From NCBI GenBank assembly GCA_039029915.1, contig JBCCFD010000099.1:1-19674 (forward strand): DNA of 19,674 nt. Reading direction: 5' to 3'. Every line of letters starts with the position of its first letter. Positions within the stretch are counted from its first letter, which is position 1. A program made the translations under genes and the position numbers. The notes under the pieces were generated by a model. The model searched no databases, was not told the origin of the DNA, and worked only from the letters and a program-made list of their open reading frames with translations. The DNA comes from QQUD01 sp039029915. Lineage in GTDB: Bacteria > Chloroflexota > Anaerolineae > Promineifilales > Promineifilaceae. This document shows positions 13,463-19,674 of the stretch, in pieces.

Positions 13463-15112
13463 ATGGCTAAACAACTTTCATTTTCAGAAGATGCTCGCCG
13501 CAAACTCAAAAAAGGTATCGATACCTTAGCAAACGCGGTTTCAACAACACTCGGTCCAAAAGGGCGCAACGTTGCTCTGGACAAAAAATTTGGAGCACCA
13601 ACCATCACCCATGATGGTGTAACTGTTGCCAAAGAAATTGAATTAGAAGATCCATATGAAAATATGGGTGCCCAATTGCTCAAAGAAGCAGCTACCAAAA
13701 CCAACGATATCGCTGGTGACGGTACCACCACAGCAACCGTTTTGGCTCAAAACATCGTTAACGAAGGGTTGAAAAACATTGCTGCTGGCGCAAACCCAAT
13801 GCTCCTCAAACGAGGCATCGAAGCTGGTACGGCCGCTTTGGCTGACAAAATCCGCAGCATGGCCATCACCATTGATGACAAAGAAGAAATTGCTTCTGTT
13901 GCATCAATTTCTGCCCAAGACCGTGGCATTGGTGAACTCATCGCTGACGTAATGGACAAAGTTGGTAAAGACGGCGTTATCACCGTTGAAGAATCACGCT
14001 CACTCGAATTCGAAACCGAATACGTAGAAGGTATGCAGTTCGACCGTGGTTACATCAGCCCTTACTTCGTCACCGATTCTGACAGCATGGAAGCTGTAAT
14101 CGATGACGCTTACCTCCTCATCCACGACAAAAAAATTAGCTCAGCCCAAGACATCGTTCCTGTACTCGAAAAATTGGTTCAAATCGGTAAGAAAAACCTC
14201 GTTATCATCGCAGAAGATGTTGATGGCGAAGCTTTGGCTACCCTCGTTTTGAATAAATTGCGCGGTATGGTTAACGCTTTGGCTATCAAAGCCCCAGGCT
14301 TTGGTGACCGTCGTAAAGCCATGCTGCAAGACATCGCTATTTTGACCGGTGGCCAAGTCATCACCGAAGAAATGGGTCGCAAATTGGACAGCGCTCAGCT
14401 TTCTGACTTAGGTCGCGCTGTAAAAGTTGTTTCCACTAAAGACGACACCGTTATCGTTGATGGTGCTGGCGAAGAAGCACAAATTGGGGCTCGCGTTGAA
14501 CAAATTAAAGTTGAAATCGACCGCAGCACCTCTGACTACGACCGTGAAAAACTGCAAGAGCGTTTGGCTAAATTAGCTGGTGGTGTTGCAATCATCCGCG
14601 TTGGTGCCGCTACCGAAGTTGAACTCAAAGAAAAGAAACATCGCGTAGAAGATGCTTTGAGCGCAACCCGCGCCGCTGTTGAAGAAGGTATCGTGCCTGG
14701 CGGTGGTGTTGCCTTGCTCAACGCACTCCCAGCATTGGACGGTGTTGAATTGCCAGAAGGCGACCAGTCAACTGGTTTGACCATCTTGCGTAACGCTTTG
14801 GAAGCCCCAATGCGCAAAATCGCTCAAAATGCTGGCCAAAATGGGGATGTTGTTATCCAAAATGTACGCCGCGCTCAAGAAGAAGCTGGCAACACCAGCA
14901 TTGGCTACAACGTCATGGAAAATACCTACATCAACATGGTTGAGGCTGGCATCATCGACCCAGCTAAGGTAACTCGTGGCGCATTAGAAAACGCTGCAAG
15001 TATCGCGTCTATGGTTTTGACCACCGAAGCGCTCATCACCGACATTCCTGAGGAAGCTGCAGCACCTGCAATGCCACCAGGAGGCGGTATGCCAGGCGGT
15101 ATGGGCTTCTAA
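13463..15112 (+). CDS. groEL: Chaperonin GroEL (Cpn60)
   Basis: GroEL is the ATP-driven tetradecameric chaperonin. The 549 residues show TTLGPKGRNV (28-37) and GDGTTTATVLAQ (85-96, with the catalytic Asp of the nucleotide site). They also show the Cpn60 signature AAVEEGIVPGGG and the flexible tail ending PGGGMPGGMGF. AAGGAG at 13447-13452, overlapping the groES stop, gives the ribosome site. Residues appear intact, with no truncation or frameshift. Strong codon preference marks it as highly expressed. The gene lacks ACGGCCGT; the nearest form is ACGGCCGC at 13829-13836. An intrinsic terminator follows at 15198. Confidence 0.99.
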   Translation: MAKQLSFSEDARRKLKKGIDTLANAVSTTLGPKGRNVALDKKFGAPTITHDGVTVAKEIELEDPYENMGAQLLKEAATKTNDIAGDGTTTATVLAQNIVNEGLKNIAAGANPMLLKRGIEAGTAALADKIRSMAITIDDKEEIASVASISAQDRGIGELIADVMDKVGKDGVITVEESRSLEFETEYVEGMQFDRGYISPYFVTDSDSMEAVIDDAYLLIHDKKISSAQDIVPVLEKLVQIGKKNLVIIAEDVDGEALATLVLNKLRGMVNALAIKAPGFGDRRKAMLQDIAILTGGQVITEEMGRKLDSAQLSDLGRAVKVVSTKDDTVIVDGAGEEAQIGARVEQIKVEIDRSTSDYDREKLQERLAKLAGGVAIIRVGAATEVELKEKKHRVEDALSATRAAVEEGIVPGGGVALLNALPALDGVELPEGDQSTGLTILRNALEAPMRKIAQNAGQNGDVVIQNVRRAQEEAGNTSIGYNVMENTYINMVEAGIIDPAKVTRGALENAASIASMVLTTEALITDIPEEAAAPAMPPGGGMPGGMGF

Positions 15113-15197
15113 AATATTTATAAGTTGATTGGTAAATTGGTCAATTAAGAGATTCAATTATTAATCTCCAAGACATCAGTCAACCCAATATAGCTTT

Positions 15198-15232
15198 AAA
15201 AATCCTCTTGCTAAGCAAGGGGATTTTTTTAT
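15198..15232 (+). terminator. Intrinsic terminator of groESL
   Basis: AAAAATCCTCTTGC (15198-15211) pairs with GCAAGGGGATTTTT (15215-15228) around TAA, with one G-T pair. A run of seven T closes it. It lies about 85 bases after the groEL stop. Confidence 0.93.
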
Positions 15233-15270
15233 TTATTCATAAAAATACTTTTATAGATACATTGGGCCAC

Positions 15271-15299
15271 TTTTCAATTTCAGGTAGTTTCAGTACACT
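15271..15299 (+). promoter_or_regulatory. Candidate promoter giving a leaderless TPR-protein mRNA
   Basis: TTTTCA (15271-15276, 4 of 6) and TACACT (15294-15299, 4 of 6) are 17 bases apart. The -10 box ends six bases before the ATG at 15306, so transcription would begin at or next to the start codon. No ribosome site is visible between them. Confidence 0.35.
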
Positions 15300-15305
15300 A
15301 GCCCC

Positions 15306-16121
15306 ATGGGTAAGCAATTAACCAAGCAGGTTCTTGCGGTTATCAAACAGGGAGAATGGCCAAAATTAGAATCTGCAACAGAACATGGGCGACGAATTTT
15401 TCTACAGGCAATGGAGCGTGTAGATGAATTTAAGGGAGACCCCGAACAGCTTTTAGGCACTATTCGACTCCTTCAAACAGCAGATTCACGGCCGTTTGCG
15501 CTAGCTGGTGCCGCTTACACTTTAGTCGCGGCTGCCAAAGATCGCGGTGGCGTATATGACGAGGATGGACTCAAAGCAGCTATGTTTTGGCTTGAAAAAG
15601 CCCAGGACATGGAAGCTGAGATTATTGAAATCAACTGCATCGAGGCCATTATTTACATCCATAGCAATCGGTTTGAAGATGCCCGGCTTATTCTTGATTA
15701 CCTCTCCGAGATAGATCCGTATAATTTTTATCTGCACCAAGTCGAGGTCGTTTATTGGGTGGCTGCCAAAGATAAAGAACAAGCGGTTGAATGGATTGAA
15801 CGAACGATTCAATCGGCCGTCACTATTCCTCAACGGTTGCGAATGCGCGCCAAGTTAGGGGATGTCTACCTTAACGCAAAAGAATATGAAAAAGCGGTCG
15901 ACGTACTGAAAGAAGCGATTCATTTTGATAAAGAAAACGCTTCGCTGTGGTATCGACTAAGCGTTGCCTATTATCGATTATCTAATTTTGCTGAAGCTGA
16001 TCGTGCCAATAAGCAAACTTTACGCTTGCAATCTAACCACGCTGCGGCCTTAAAGGTGCAAGAAGCACTTAAAAAACAGAAGGGTGGCACAGGCGGGTTG
16101 CGTCGCCTCTTTGGTGGTTAG
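15306..16121 (+). CDS. Soluble tetratricopeptide repeat protein
   Basis: The 271-residue protein has no signal peptide or membrane segment. It is almost wholly helical, with an N-terminal region (1-75) that I do not recognise. TPR-like helical pairs follow: about 88-140 (GLKAAMFWLEKAQDMEAEII, EDARLILDYLSEIDPYN), 143-172 and 175-240. In the last, RAKLGDVYLNAKEYEKAVDV and LWYRLSVAYYRLSNFAEADR are typical TPR consensus. The C-terminus is basic and glycine-rich (KKQKGGTGGLRRLFGG). The role is probably protein-protein contact; the partner is unknown. The ATG at 15306 has no ribosome site, and a promoter-like pair lies just upstream, suggesting a leaderless message. An ACGGCCGT lies at 15488 and the one-base variant TCGGCCGT at 15813. 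Confidence 0.82.
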   Translation: MGKQLTKQVLAVIKQGEWPKLESATEHGRRIFLQAMERVDEFKGDPEQLLGTIRLLQTADSRPFALAGAAYTLVAAAKDRGGVYDEDGLKAAMFWLEKAQDMEAEIIEINCIEAIIYIHSNRFEDARLILDYLSEIDPYNFYLHQVEVVYWVAAKDKEQAVEWIERTIQSAVTIPQRLRMRAKLGDVYLNAKEYEKAVDVLKEAIHFDKENASLWYRLSVAYYRLSNFAEADRANKQTLRLQSNHAAALKVQEALKKQKGGTGGLRRLFGG

Positions 16122-16176
16122 CCATATCTATTTCCCCAACTTGTGTATTCCAAAAAACAGCATATTCCCCGATTAA

Positions 16177-16211
16177 AGACGAGCCAGCGGAGGCGTCTCT
16201 ACAATTTTTTT
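16177..16211 (+). terminator. Probable intrinsic terminator after the soluble TPR gene
   Basis: AGAC-(GA)-GCC at 16177-16185 pairs with GGC-GTCT at 16192-16198 with a two-base bulge, followed by CTACAA and seven T. The stem is short and the T run begins a few bases late, so confidence is moderate. Confidence 0.5.
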
Positions 16212-16341
16212 ACTCTTTTGTTTTCTTTGTTGAGCAACCATAATAAATGCCAGATTGAATCTGCTATTTTGCTGATTGCAGGATACAATGCGCATAAGTT
16301 TTTTGTGCTAATTTGTTGTATTTTTTAACTGGAGGATTTGC

Positions 16342-17151
16342 ATGACCGTTGGGTCTTTTTTATTTAATGGATCAACATTTTTTTATGAGATAGAGGGGCA
16401 AGGGGAGCCAATTGTCTTTATTCATGCTGGCATTTGTGATCGGCGCATGTGGGGACCCCAAATGGCGTTTTTTAAGCAAAGCTATCGGGCAATTAGTTAC
16501 GATATGCGGGGCTTTGGCGAAACGGCCGTTTCTGACACCACCTACTCCCATCTTGACGACTTAAAAGCCCTATTTGATCATTGGCAATTAGACTCAGCCC
16601 ATATTGTTGGTTGTTCAAGAGGGGGTATGCTCGCCATGGACTTTACCCTTGCTTTCCCACAAAAAGCCAAAAGCTTAACGATGGTGTGTAGCAATCCATC
16701 TGGGTTTAACTTTGAGGGTGAGCCGCCCCCACAGTGGGGGGAACTCGTTGCAGCAGCAGATGCAGGGGATGTTGAAAAAACAGTGGAGCTTGAAATCCAG
16801 TTTTGGGTTGATGGCTGGCAGCATCGTCCACCGGGGGCGGCACCTGAGCACGTACGCGAACTCGTACGAGAGATGAACACGATCGTCATGAAAAATGACA
16901 TGATGGACATTGGCGAGGAACGGCCGTTAGACACAACAGGGGTCGAGCAGATCGATACGCTCAACCTGCCGATTTTCCTTATCGACGGCAAATATGATGA
17001 TGATGATCTTGGCAAAGCGCTCGACTTTATCCAAGCGCACCACCCATCGGCTCAAAAAATTGTCTTGGATTCAGGCCATATCCCCAGTTTGGAAACACCT
17101 GATGCCTTGAATGAAGCGCTAAACACATTTTTGCAGTCTCATTCTGCATAA
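16342..17151 (+). CDS. Alpha/beta hydrolase
   Basis: The 269-residue protein has the classical alpha/beta-hydrolase layout: PIVFIHAGICDRRMW (23-37) with the oxyanion HAG, ISYDMRGFGET (51-61), the nucleophile elbow GCSRGG with Ser92, the acid Asp219 in IDGKYDDDD, and the general base His246 in DSGHIPSLE. The cap domain is about 118-205. There is no signal peptide, so it is cytoplasmic. The group includes lactonases, esterases and C-C hydrolases, and the substrate cannot be read from the sequence. GGAGG seven bases before the ATG supports the start. It heads a compact cluster with the methyltransferase (35-base gap) and acetyltransferase genes downstream. ACGGCCGT at 16522 and 16920 reads Thr-Ala-Val and Arg-Pro respectively. 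Confidence 0.92.
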   Translation: MTVGSFLFNGSTFFYEIEGQGEPIVFIHAGICDRRMWGPQMAFFKQSYRAISYDMRGFGETAVSDTTYSHLDDLKALFDHWQLDSAHIVGCSRGGMLAMDFTLAFPQKAKSLTMVCSNPSGFNFEGEPPPQWGELVAAADAGDVEKTVELEIQFWVDGWQHRPPGAAPEHVRELVREMNTIVMKNDMMDIGEERPLDTTGVEQIDTLNLPIFLIDGKYDDDDLGKALDFIQAHHPSAQKIVLDSGHIPSLETPDALNEALNTFLQSHSA

Positions 17152-17186
17152 ATCTAAGCTTTTGGACAGGGAAGGATACCTTTTCA

Positions 17187-17990
17187 ATGAAACATCAAGA
17201 TGACCTTGCTGAATATAACCAAGAGCGATGGAACGCGATTGTTAAGGCGGGTTCAGTTTATACACGGCCGTATTTAGACATGACCGTTGACGCTGCTCAA
17301 GAGTGGATAACGGCTAATCAAACGCTTGCTAAGGCAAACATGGTTGATTTTAAGGATAAAGATGTGCTGTGCTTAGCCGGCAGCGGCGGCCAGCAAACGA
17401 CCATATTTGGATTACTCGGGGCCAATGTCACCGTCTTAGATTTATCAGACGCCCAGCTAAAGAATGACAAAGTGGCGGCTGATTACCACAACCTAAACAC
17501 GCGCATCGAACAAGGGGATATGCGTGATTTGTCTCGATTTAAAGACAACAGCTTTGACTTAGTTTTTCAACCCTACTCCATTAATTTTGTGCCAGAGGCT
17601 AGCACAGTCATTGCAGATGTTAGTCGCCTTTTGCGTAAAAATGGTGTGTACAATCTTGAGTTTGGTAATCCCTTTTGGACCATGGAGGAGTCAGACTGGC
17701 TCGAACAGGGTTATCCGGTTAAACAGCCGTACATAACCGGCAAAGAGTTTCTTTATGTCAATAACACGTGGGAAGTTGAAGATGCAAACGGCAATATACA
17801 AAAGGTTGAAGGGCCAAAAGAGTTTTTGCACACCTACAGCGAAATCATTAACAGCTTCATCCAAAATGGATTGATGATTTTCCACTTTACCGAATACCCA
17901 AAGGGGGACAATCGCGCAGAACCCGGGAGCTGGGACCATTTGTGCAGCATTGTGCCGCCTTTTATAACGATTGGGGGACGGCTCTTATAA
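17187..17990 (+). CDS. Class I SAM-dependent methyltransferase
   Basis: The 267-residue protein has motif I as VLCLAGSGGQQT (60-71), the acidic end of strand 2 in VTVLDLS (Asp85), EQGDMRDLS (108-116) after strand 3, and FDLVFQPYS (123-131) as motif IV. DVSRLLRKNGVYNLEF follows as the usual post-motif helix and strand. The SGGQQ form of motif I is seen in small-molecule methyltransferases. The C-terminal 110 residues, which would form the substrate cap (WEVEDANGNIQKVEGPKEFL, HTYSEIINSFIQNGL), do not point to a known substrate. GGAAGGA at 17170-17176 is the ribosome site. Its TAA overlaps the ATG of the next gene, so translation is probably coupled. An ACGGCCGT lies at 17264. Confidence 0.9.
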   Translation: MKHQDDLAEYNQERWNAIVKAGSVYTRPYLDMTVDAAQEWITANQTLAKANMVDFKDKDVLCLAGSGGQQTTIFGLLGANVTVLDLSDAQLKNDKVAADYHNLNTRIEQGDMRDLSRFKDNSFDLVFQPYSINFVPEASTVIADVSRLLRKNGVYNLEFGNPFWTMEESDWLEQGYPVKQPYITGKEFLYVNNTWEVEDANGNIQKVEGPKEFLHTYSEIINSFIQNGLMIFHFTEYPKGDNRAEPGSWDHLCSIVPPFITIGGRLL

Positions 17991-18553
17991 TGCTCGATCT
18001 GCAAACGTCTTGGCAGGCGTTCCCAACGCTCAACACGGAACGTCTAATTCTCCGCGAGCTCACTCTAGCTGACACAGAAGCCCACTTTACGCTATTTAGC
18101 AACCCCAAAATTGCAGAGGCGCACGGCCAACGGCCGTTTCAAAACACCGAAGAATCAGAGTGGTTTATCAACTATTACAGCGACGCATTTGCCAGACAGG
18201 AAGCGATTCGATGGGGCATCACTGTGAAAAGCAATACGGCCGTTATTGGCACCTGCGGCTTTCACGCACTGTCTAAGCGGCATCATCGAGCAGAAGTCGG
18301 TTATGAACTGCACCCTGACTATTGGCGGCAGGGCATTATGTCAGAAGCGGTGCGGGCCATTTTGCGATTTGGGTTTCGCCAAATGGGGCTTCATCGCATC
18401 GAAGCCAATGTAGACCCGAACAACGCCATATCGGCTAATCTTTTACGCAAGCTGGGCTTTAAAGAGGAAGGATATTTACGGGAGCGATTTAACGATAACG
18501 GTCGTTTTGTCGATGATTGGTATTTTTCACTCTTGGCAAGAGAGTTCAAGTAG
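17990..18553 (+). CDS. GNAT family N-acetyltransferase (RimJ/RimL type)
   Basis: The 187-residue protein begins with the RimJ/RimL opening LNTERLILRELTLADTEAHF (14-33). It has WGITVKSNTAVIGTCGFH (75-92) as strands 2-4 and motif A VGYELHPDYWRQGIMSEAVR (103-122). There RQGIMSEA stands for the acetyl-CoA pyrophosphate loop. HRIEANVDPNNAISANLLRKLGF (135-157) is motif B. The family acetylates ribosomal protein N-termini, amino sugars or antibiotics; the acceptor is not determinable here. I chose ATG 17990 because it overlaps the methyltransferase stop as TAATG and the domain starts at once; the earlier TTG at 17942 would add 16 residues buried in the previous gene. ACGGCCGT lies at 18130 and 18236. 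A large inverted repeat follows the stop. Confidence 0.93.
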   Translation: MLDLQTSWQAFPTLNTERLILRELTLADTEAHFTLFSNPKIAEAHGQRPFQNTEESEWFINYYSDAFARQEAIRWGITVKSNTAVIGTCGFHALSKRHHRAEVGYELHPDYWRQGIMSEAVRAILRFGFRQMGLHRIEANVDPNNAISANLLRKLGFKEEGYLRERFNDNGRFVDDWYFSLLAREFK

Positions 18554-18572
18554 TTTGGGAAACGCCCATACC

Positions 18573-18633
18573 AACCTCTAAGGTTTTTGAAAGTTGCCAT
18601 TGATGTTCAAATTGATTAAAAACCTCAGAGGTT
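18573..18633. terminator. 16-bp inverted repeat between convergent genes
   Basis: AACCTCTAAGGTTTTT (18573-18588) is repeated inverted as AAAAACCTCAGAGGTT (18618-18633) with one mismatch and a 29-base loop. Each arm is itself a small AACCT/AGGTT palindrome. It lies between the acetyltransferase and the minus-strand membrane protein. It may end transcription on both strands or be a small dispersed repeat. Confidence 0.6.
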
Positions 18634-18655
18634 ATTTGACCATAACGTCAATTTT

Positions 18656-19674
18656 TCACTCCCCGCAATTTTGCTCGATCGGAATACGATATACATTATC
18701 CGCTAACGGCCGTTGCTCAGAATCCTCAGCGGGGAATCTTTCACCCGTTGTGAAATCATAAACACCGACGAGGAGAGTAGACGCCGGTTGGGTCAACTCA
18801 ACGGTACGAATGTCGGTATACGGCCGTGTCGTTTGCAGCAAATCTGCCCTTAGCCCAAAAGGTGGCCCATCCGCCTGAGACACAAGCTGACCATCCGCCC
18901 CCAACGCCTGCACCAACATCGTCATGGTTGGCGTCACATTCTGTGGCTCATGATGCCATTTAAGAGAAATAGCGAGCTCGCCCTCACACTGGGTGGCAAC
19001 TGCGCCTGTTAAAGCGTACGGCCCAAATATTGCCACGGCCGCCCCTTGTTCTTGCTCTAGGAAACCTAAATATCGGCTTTGAGGTCCAGTTTCGGCATAG
19101 GTAGTGAGAAAAAGATGTTGATGGTTAGGTAAATTCCAATCGATTGACTGAACGGCCGTTTGCTGGTGAAGCCCAACCGTATAGCTTGCCTCGCTAAACT
19201 GCTCTGCCGCAAAGGTCGCTTGAGCGGTTAATGGGGCCGCCACATTAAAATCAACGAGTTCTTCTACAAATAGATATCCGCCCAGCATCGAAACCAGTTC
19301 TACCCCAACAGGGTATTGCGCCCGCTGACTGTTGATCCACTGAGGCAGATTTAAAAAGATCACCCCACCAGACTGTTCATCTGCCGCTACCGTCTCAGAC
19401 ATCAAGGACACTGGTGCTGTAAGCTGAGTGTAGGTCGCCACTTTTTCGCGCAAAAATTGAGTATTGATGAGGAGAACGGCCGTTATCAACCCAACCGCCA
19501 ATCCCAACCGCCAACTTCTCTTTCGAGACCTTCTCGTCTCCGTTCCTAAAAAGATAATCGTCCACAAATAACAGACCCCAACGCTGCCTAAATACAGCAA
19601 TCTCGGTCCACGCAACAGGTAATCAGCCGAGAGCGGGATGCCGATAAGCAAGTAGGCTAATCCCCACCAGCCCA
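18656..19674 (-). CDS. Large membrane protein, C-terminal part (partial)
   Basis: The frame stays open to the window edge (codons for WWGLAYLLIGIPL run through 19652-19669), so the true start lies outside. The visible part has at least two membrane segments (LLYLGSVGVCYLWTIIFLG and LGLAVGLITAVLLINTQFL), then an extracytoplasmic beta-rich region. Its end, LLVGVYDFTTGERFPAEDSE, parallels ELRVGLYNPSNGVRLSSQSG at the end of the 1043-residue protein at 3958. LVQALGADGQLVSQADGPP likewise parallels VHLVDKSGQILAQSDGEP there. I therefore read it as another large membrane glycan protein of related build, probably a PMT/GT39-like or PTPS-related member. The catalytic part is not visible. Four ACGGCCGT copies lie at 18706, 18820, 19152 and 19476, with ACGGCCGC at 19035. 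Confidence 0.75.
   Translation of the reverse strand, partial: GWWGLAYLLIGIPLSADYLLRGPRLLYLGSVGVCYLWTIIFLGTETRRSRKRSWRLGLAVGLITAVLLINTQFLREKVATYTQLTAPVSLMSETVAADEQSGGVIFLNLPQWINSQRAQYPVGVELVSMLGGYLFVEELVDFNVAAPLTAQATFAAEQFSEASYTVGLHQQTAVQSIDWNLPNHQHLFLTTYAETGPQSRYLGFLEQEQGAAVAIFGPYALTGAVATQCEGELAISLKWHHEPQNVTPTMTMLVQALGADGQLVSQADGPPFGLRADLLQTTRPYTDIRTVELTQPASTLLVGVYDFTTGERFPAEDSEQRPLADNVYRIPIEQNCGE

Larger units (their letters stand above)
160..19483. repeat. Highly iterated palindrome ACGGCCGT (29 copies)
   Basis: Starts: 160, 1151, 3788, 4304, 4697, 5054, 5345, 5543, 5688, 6035, 6571, 6998, 8993, 9400, 10643, 10920, 11169, 11373, 12699, 15488, 16522, 16920, 17264, 18130, 18236, 18706, 18820, 19152, 19476. 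Seventeen extend to AACGGCCGTT. All are in coding sequence. Read on the coding strand, 17 give Thr-Ala-Val, 9 give Arg-Pro and 3 give Gly-Arg, so every frame is used. None lies in hsp20, groES or groEL. A random 8-mer is expected about 0.3 times in this length. Confidence 0.97.

Noticed and set aside
14536..14817. Antisense frames across groEL (also at 13435, 13747, 14141 and 14179)
   Set aside because: They are shadows created by the biased codon use of groEL; no ribosome sites or recognisable domains.
16201..16330. Small frame at 16143-16328 between the TPR gene and the hydrolase
   Set aside because: It starts at a TTG/GTG-type codon without ribosome site, runs through the probable terminator and AT-rich leader, and has no recognisable features.
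17942..17989. Earlier TTG start for the acetyltransferase
   Set aside because: It adds 16 residues unlike the family, within the methyltransferase gene; the TAATG overlap at 17990 is a better start.

Overview
The window reads as a chromosomal segment of a Gram-positive-like or deeply branching bacterium, most likely a member of the Chloroflexota (Anaerolineae-like). I infer this from several features together. One secreted protein has a Thr/Pro-rich tail ending in YLPLITKP, a C-terminal style I associate with Chloroflexota. There are very large PTPS-related/YfhO-like membrane glycan proteins, low-complexity GGGGAT-type tracts both between and inside genes, and a single CIRCE-controlled groESL operon. 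The taxon call is inference; no rRNA or tRNA gene is present to confirm it.

Layout. 1-1930: aroE (shikimate dehydrogenase), then a secreted beta-sandwich protein ending at a strong bidirectional terminator. 1985-3925: hsp20 (minus) and an NmrA-like NAD(P)-binding oxidoreductase (plus) diverge from a 500-bp spacer holding two 116-bp copies of a diverged inverted-repeat element, one immediately upstream of each gene. 3958-7089: a 1043-residue membrane protein of the PTPS-related/YfhO type (minus). 7435-9192: a D-3-phosphoglycerate dehydrogenase fused to an SbnI/SerK-like ParB-fold domain, preceded by a possible leader peptide and attenuator. 9233-11561: two divergent family-2 glycosyltransferases separated by a spacer with three 22-bp tandem repeats. 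11759-16121: a membrane-anchored TPR protein, CIRCE-groES-groEL with terminator, and a soluble TPR protein. 16342-18553: a compact three-gene operon (alpha/beta hydrolase, class I methyltransferase, GNAT acetyltransferase). 18656-end: the C-terminal part of a second large membrane protein (minus), cut by the window edge.

Working together: hsp20 and groESL are the stress and folding genes. The two glycosyltransferases and the two large membrane proteins suggest polyprenyl-linked sugar transfer to cell-surface glycans, but they do not form one operon. aroE and the SerA fusion belong to aromatic and serine biosynthesis.

Two observations stand out. First, the palindrome ACGGCCGT occurs 29 times in 19.7 kb, always inside coding sequence, in all three reading frames, and never in groESL or hsp20. 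This resembles the HIP1 situation of cyanobacteria. Second, the SerA protein has exchanged the usual C-terminal regulatory region for a complete SbnI-like domain, a family known for free-serine kinase activity. No CRISPR array, insertion sequence with transposase, or RNA gene was found.
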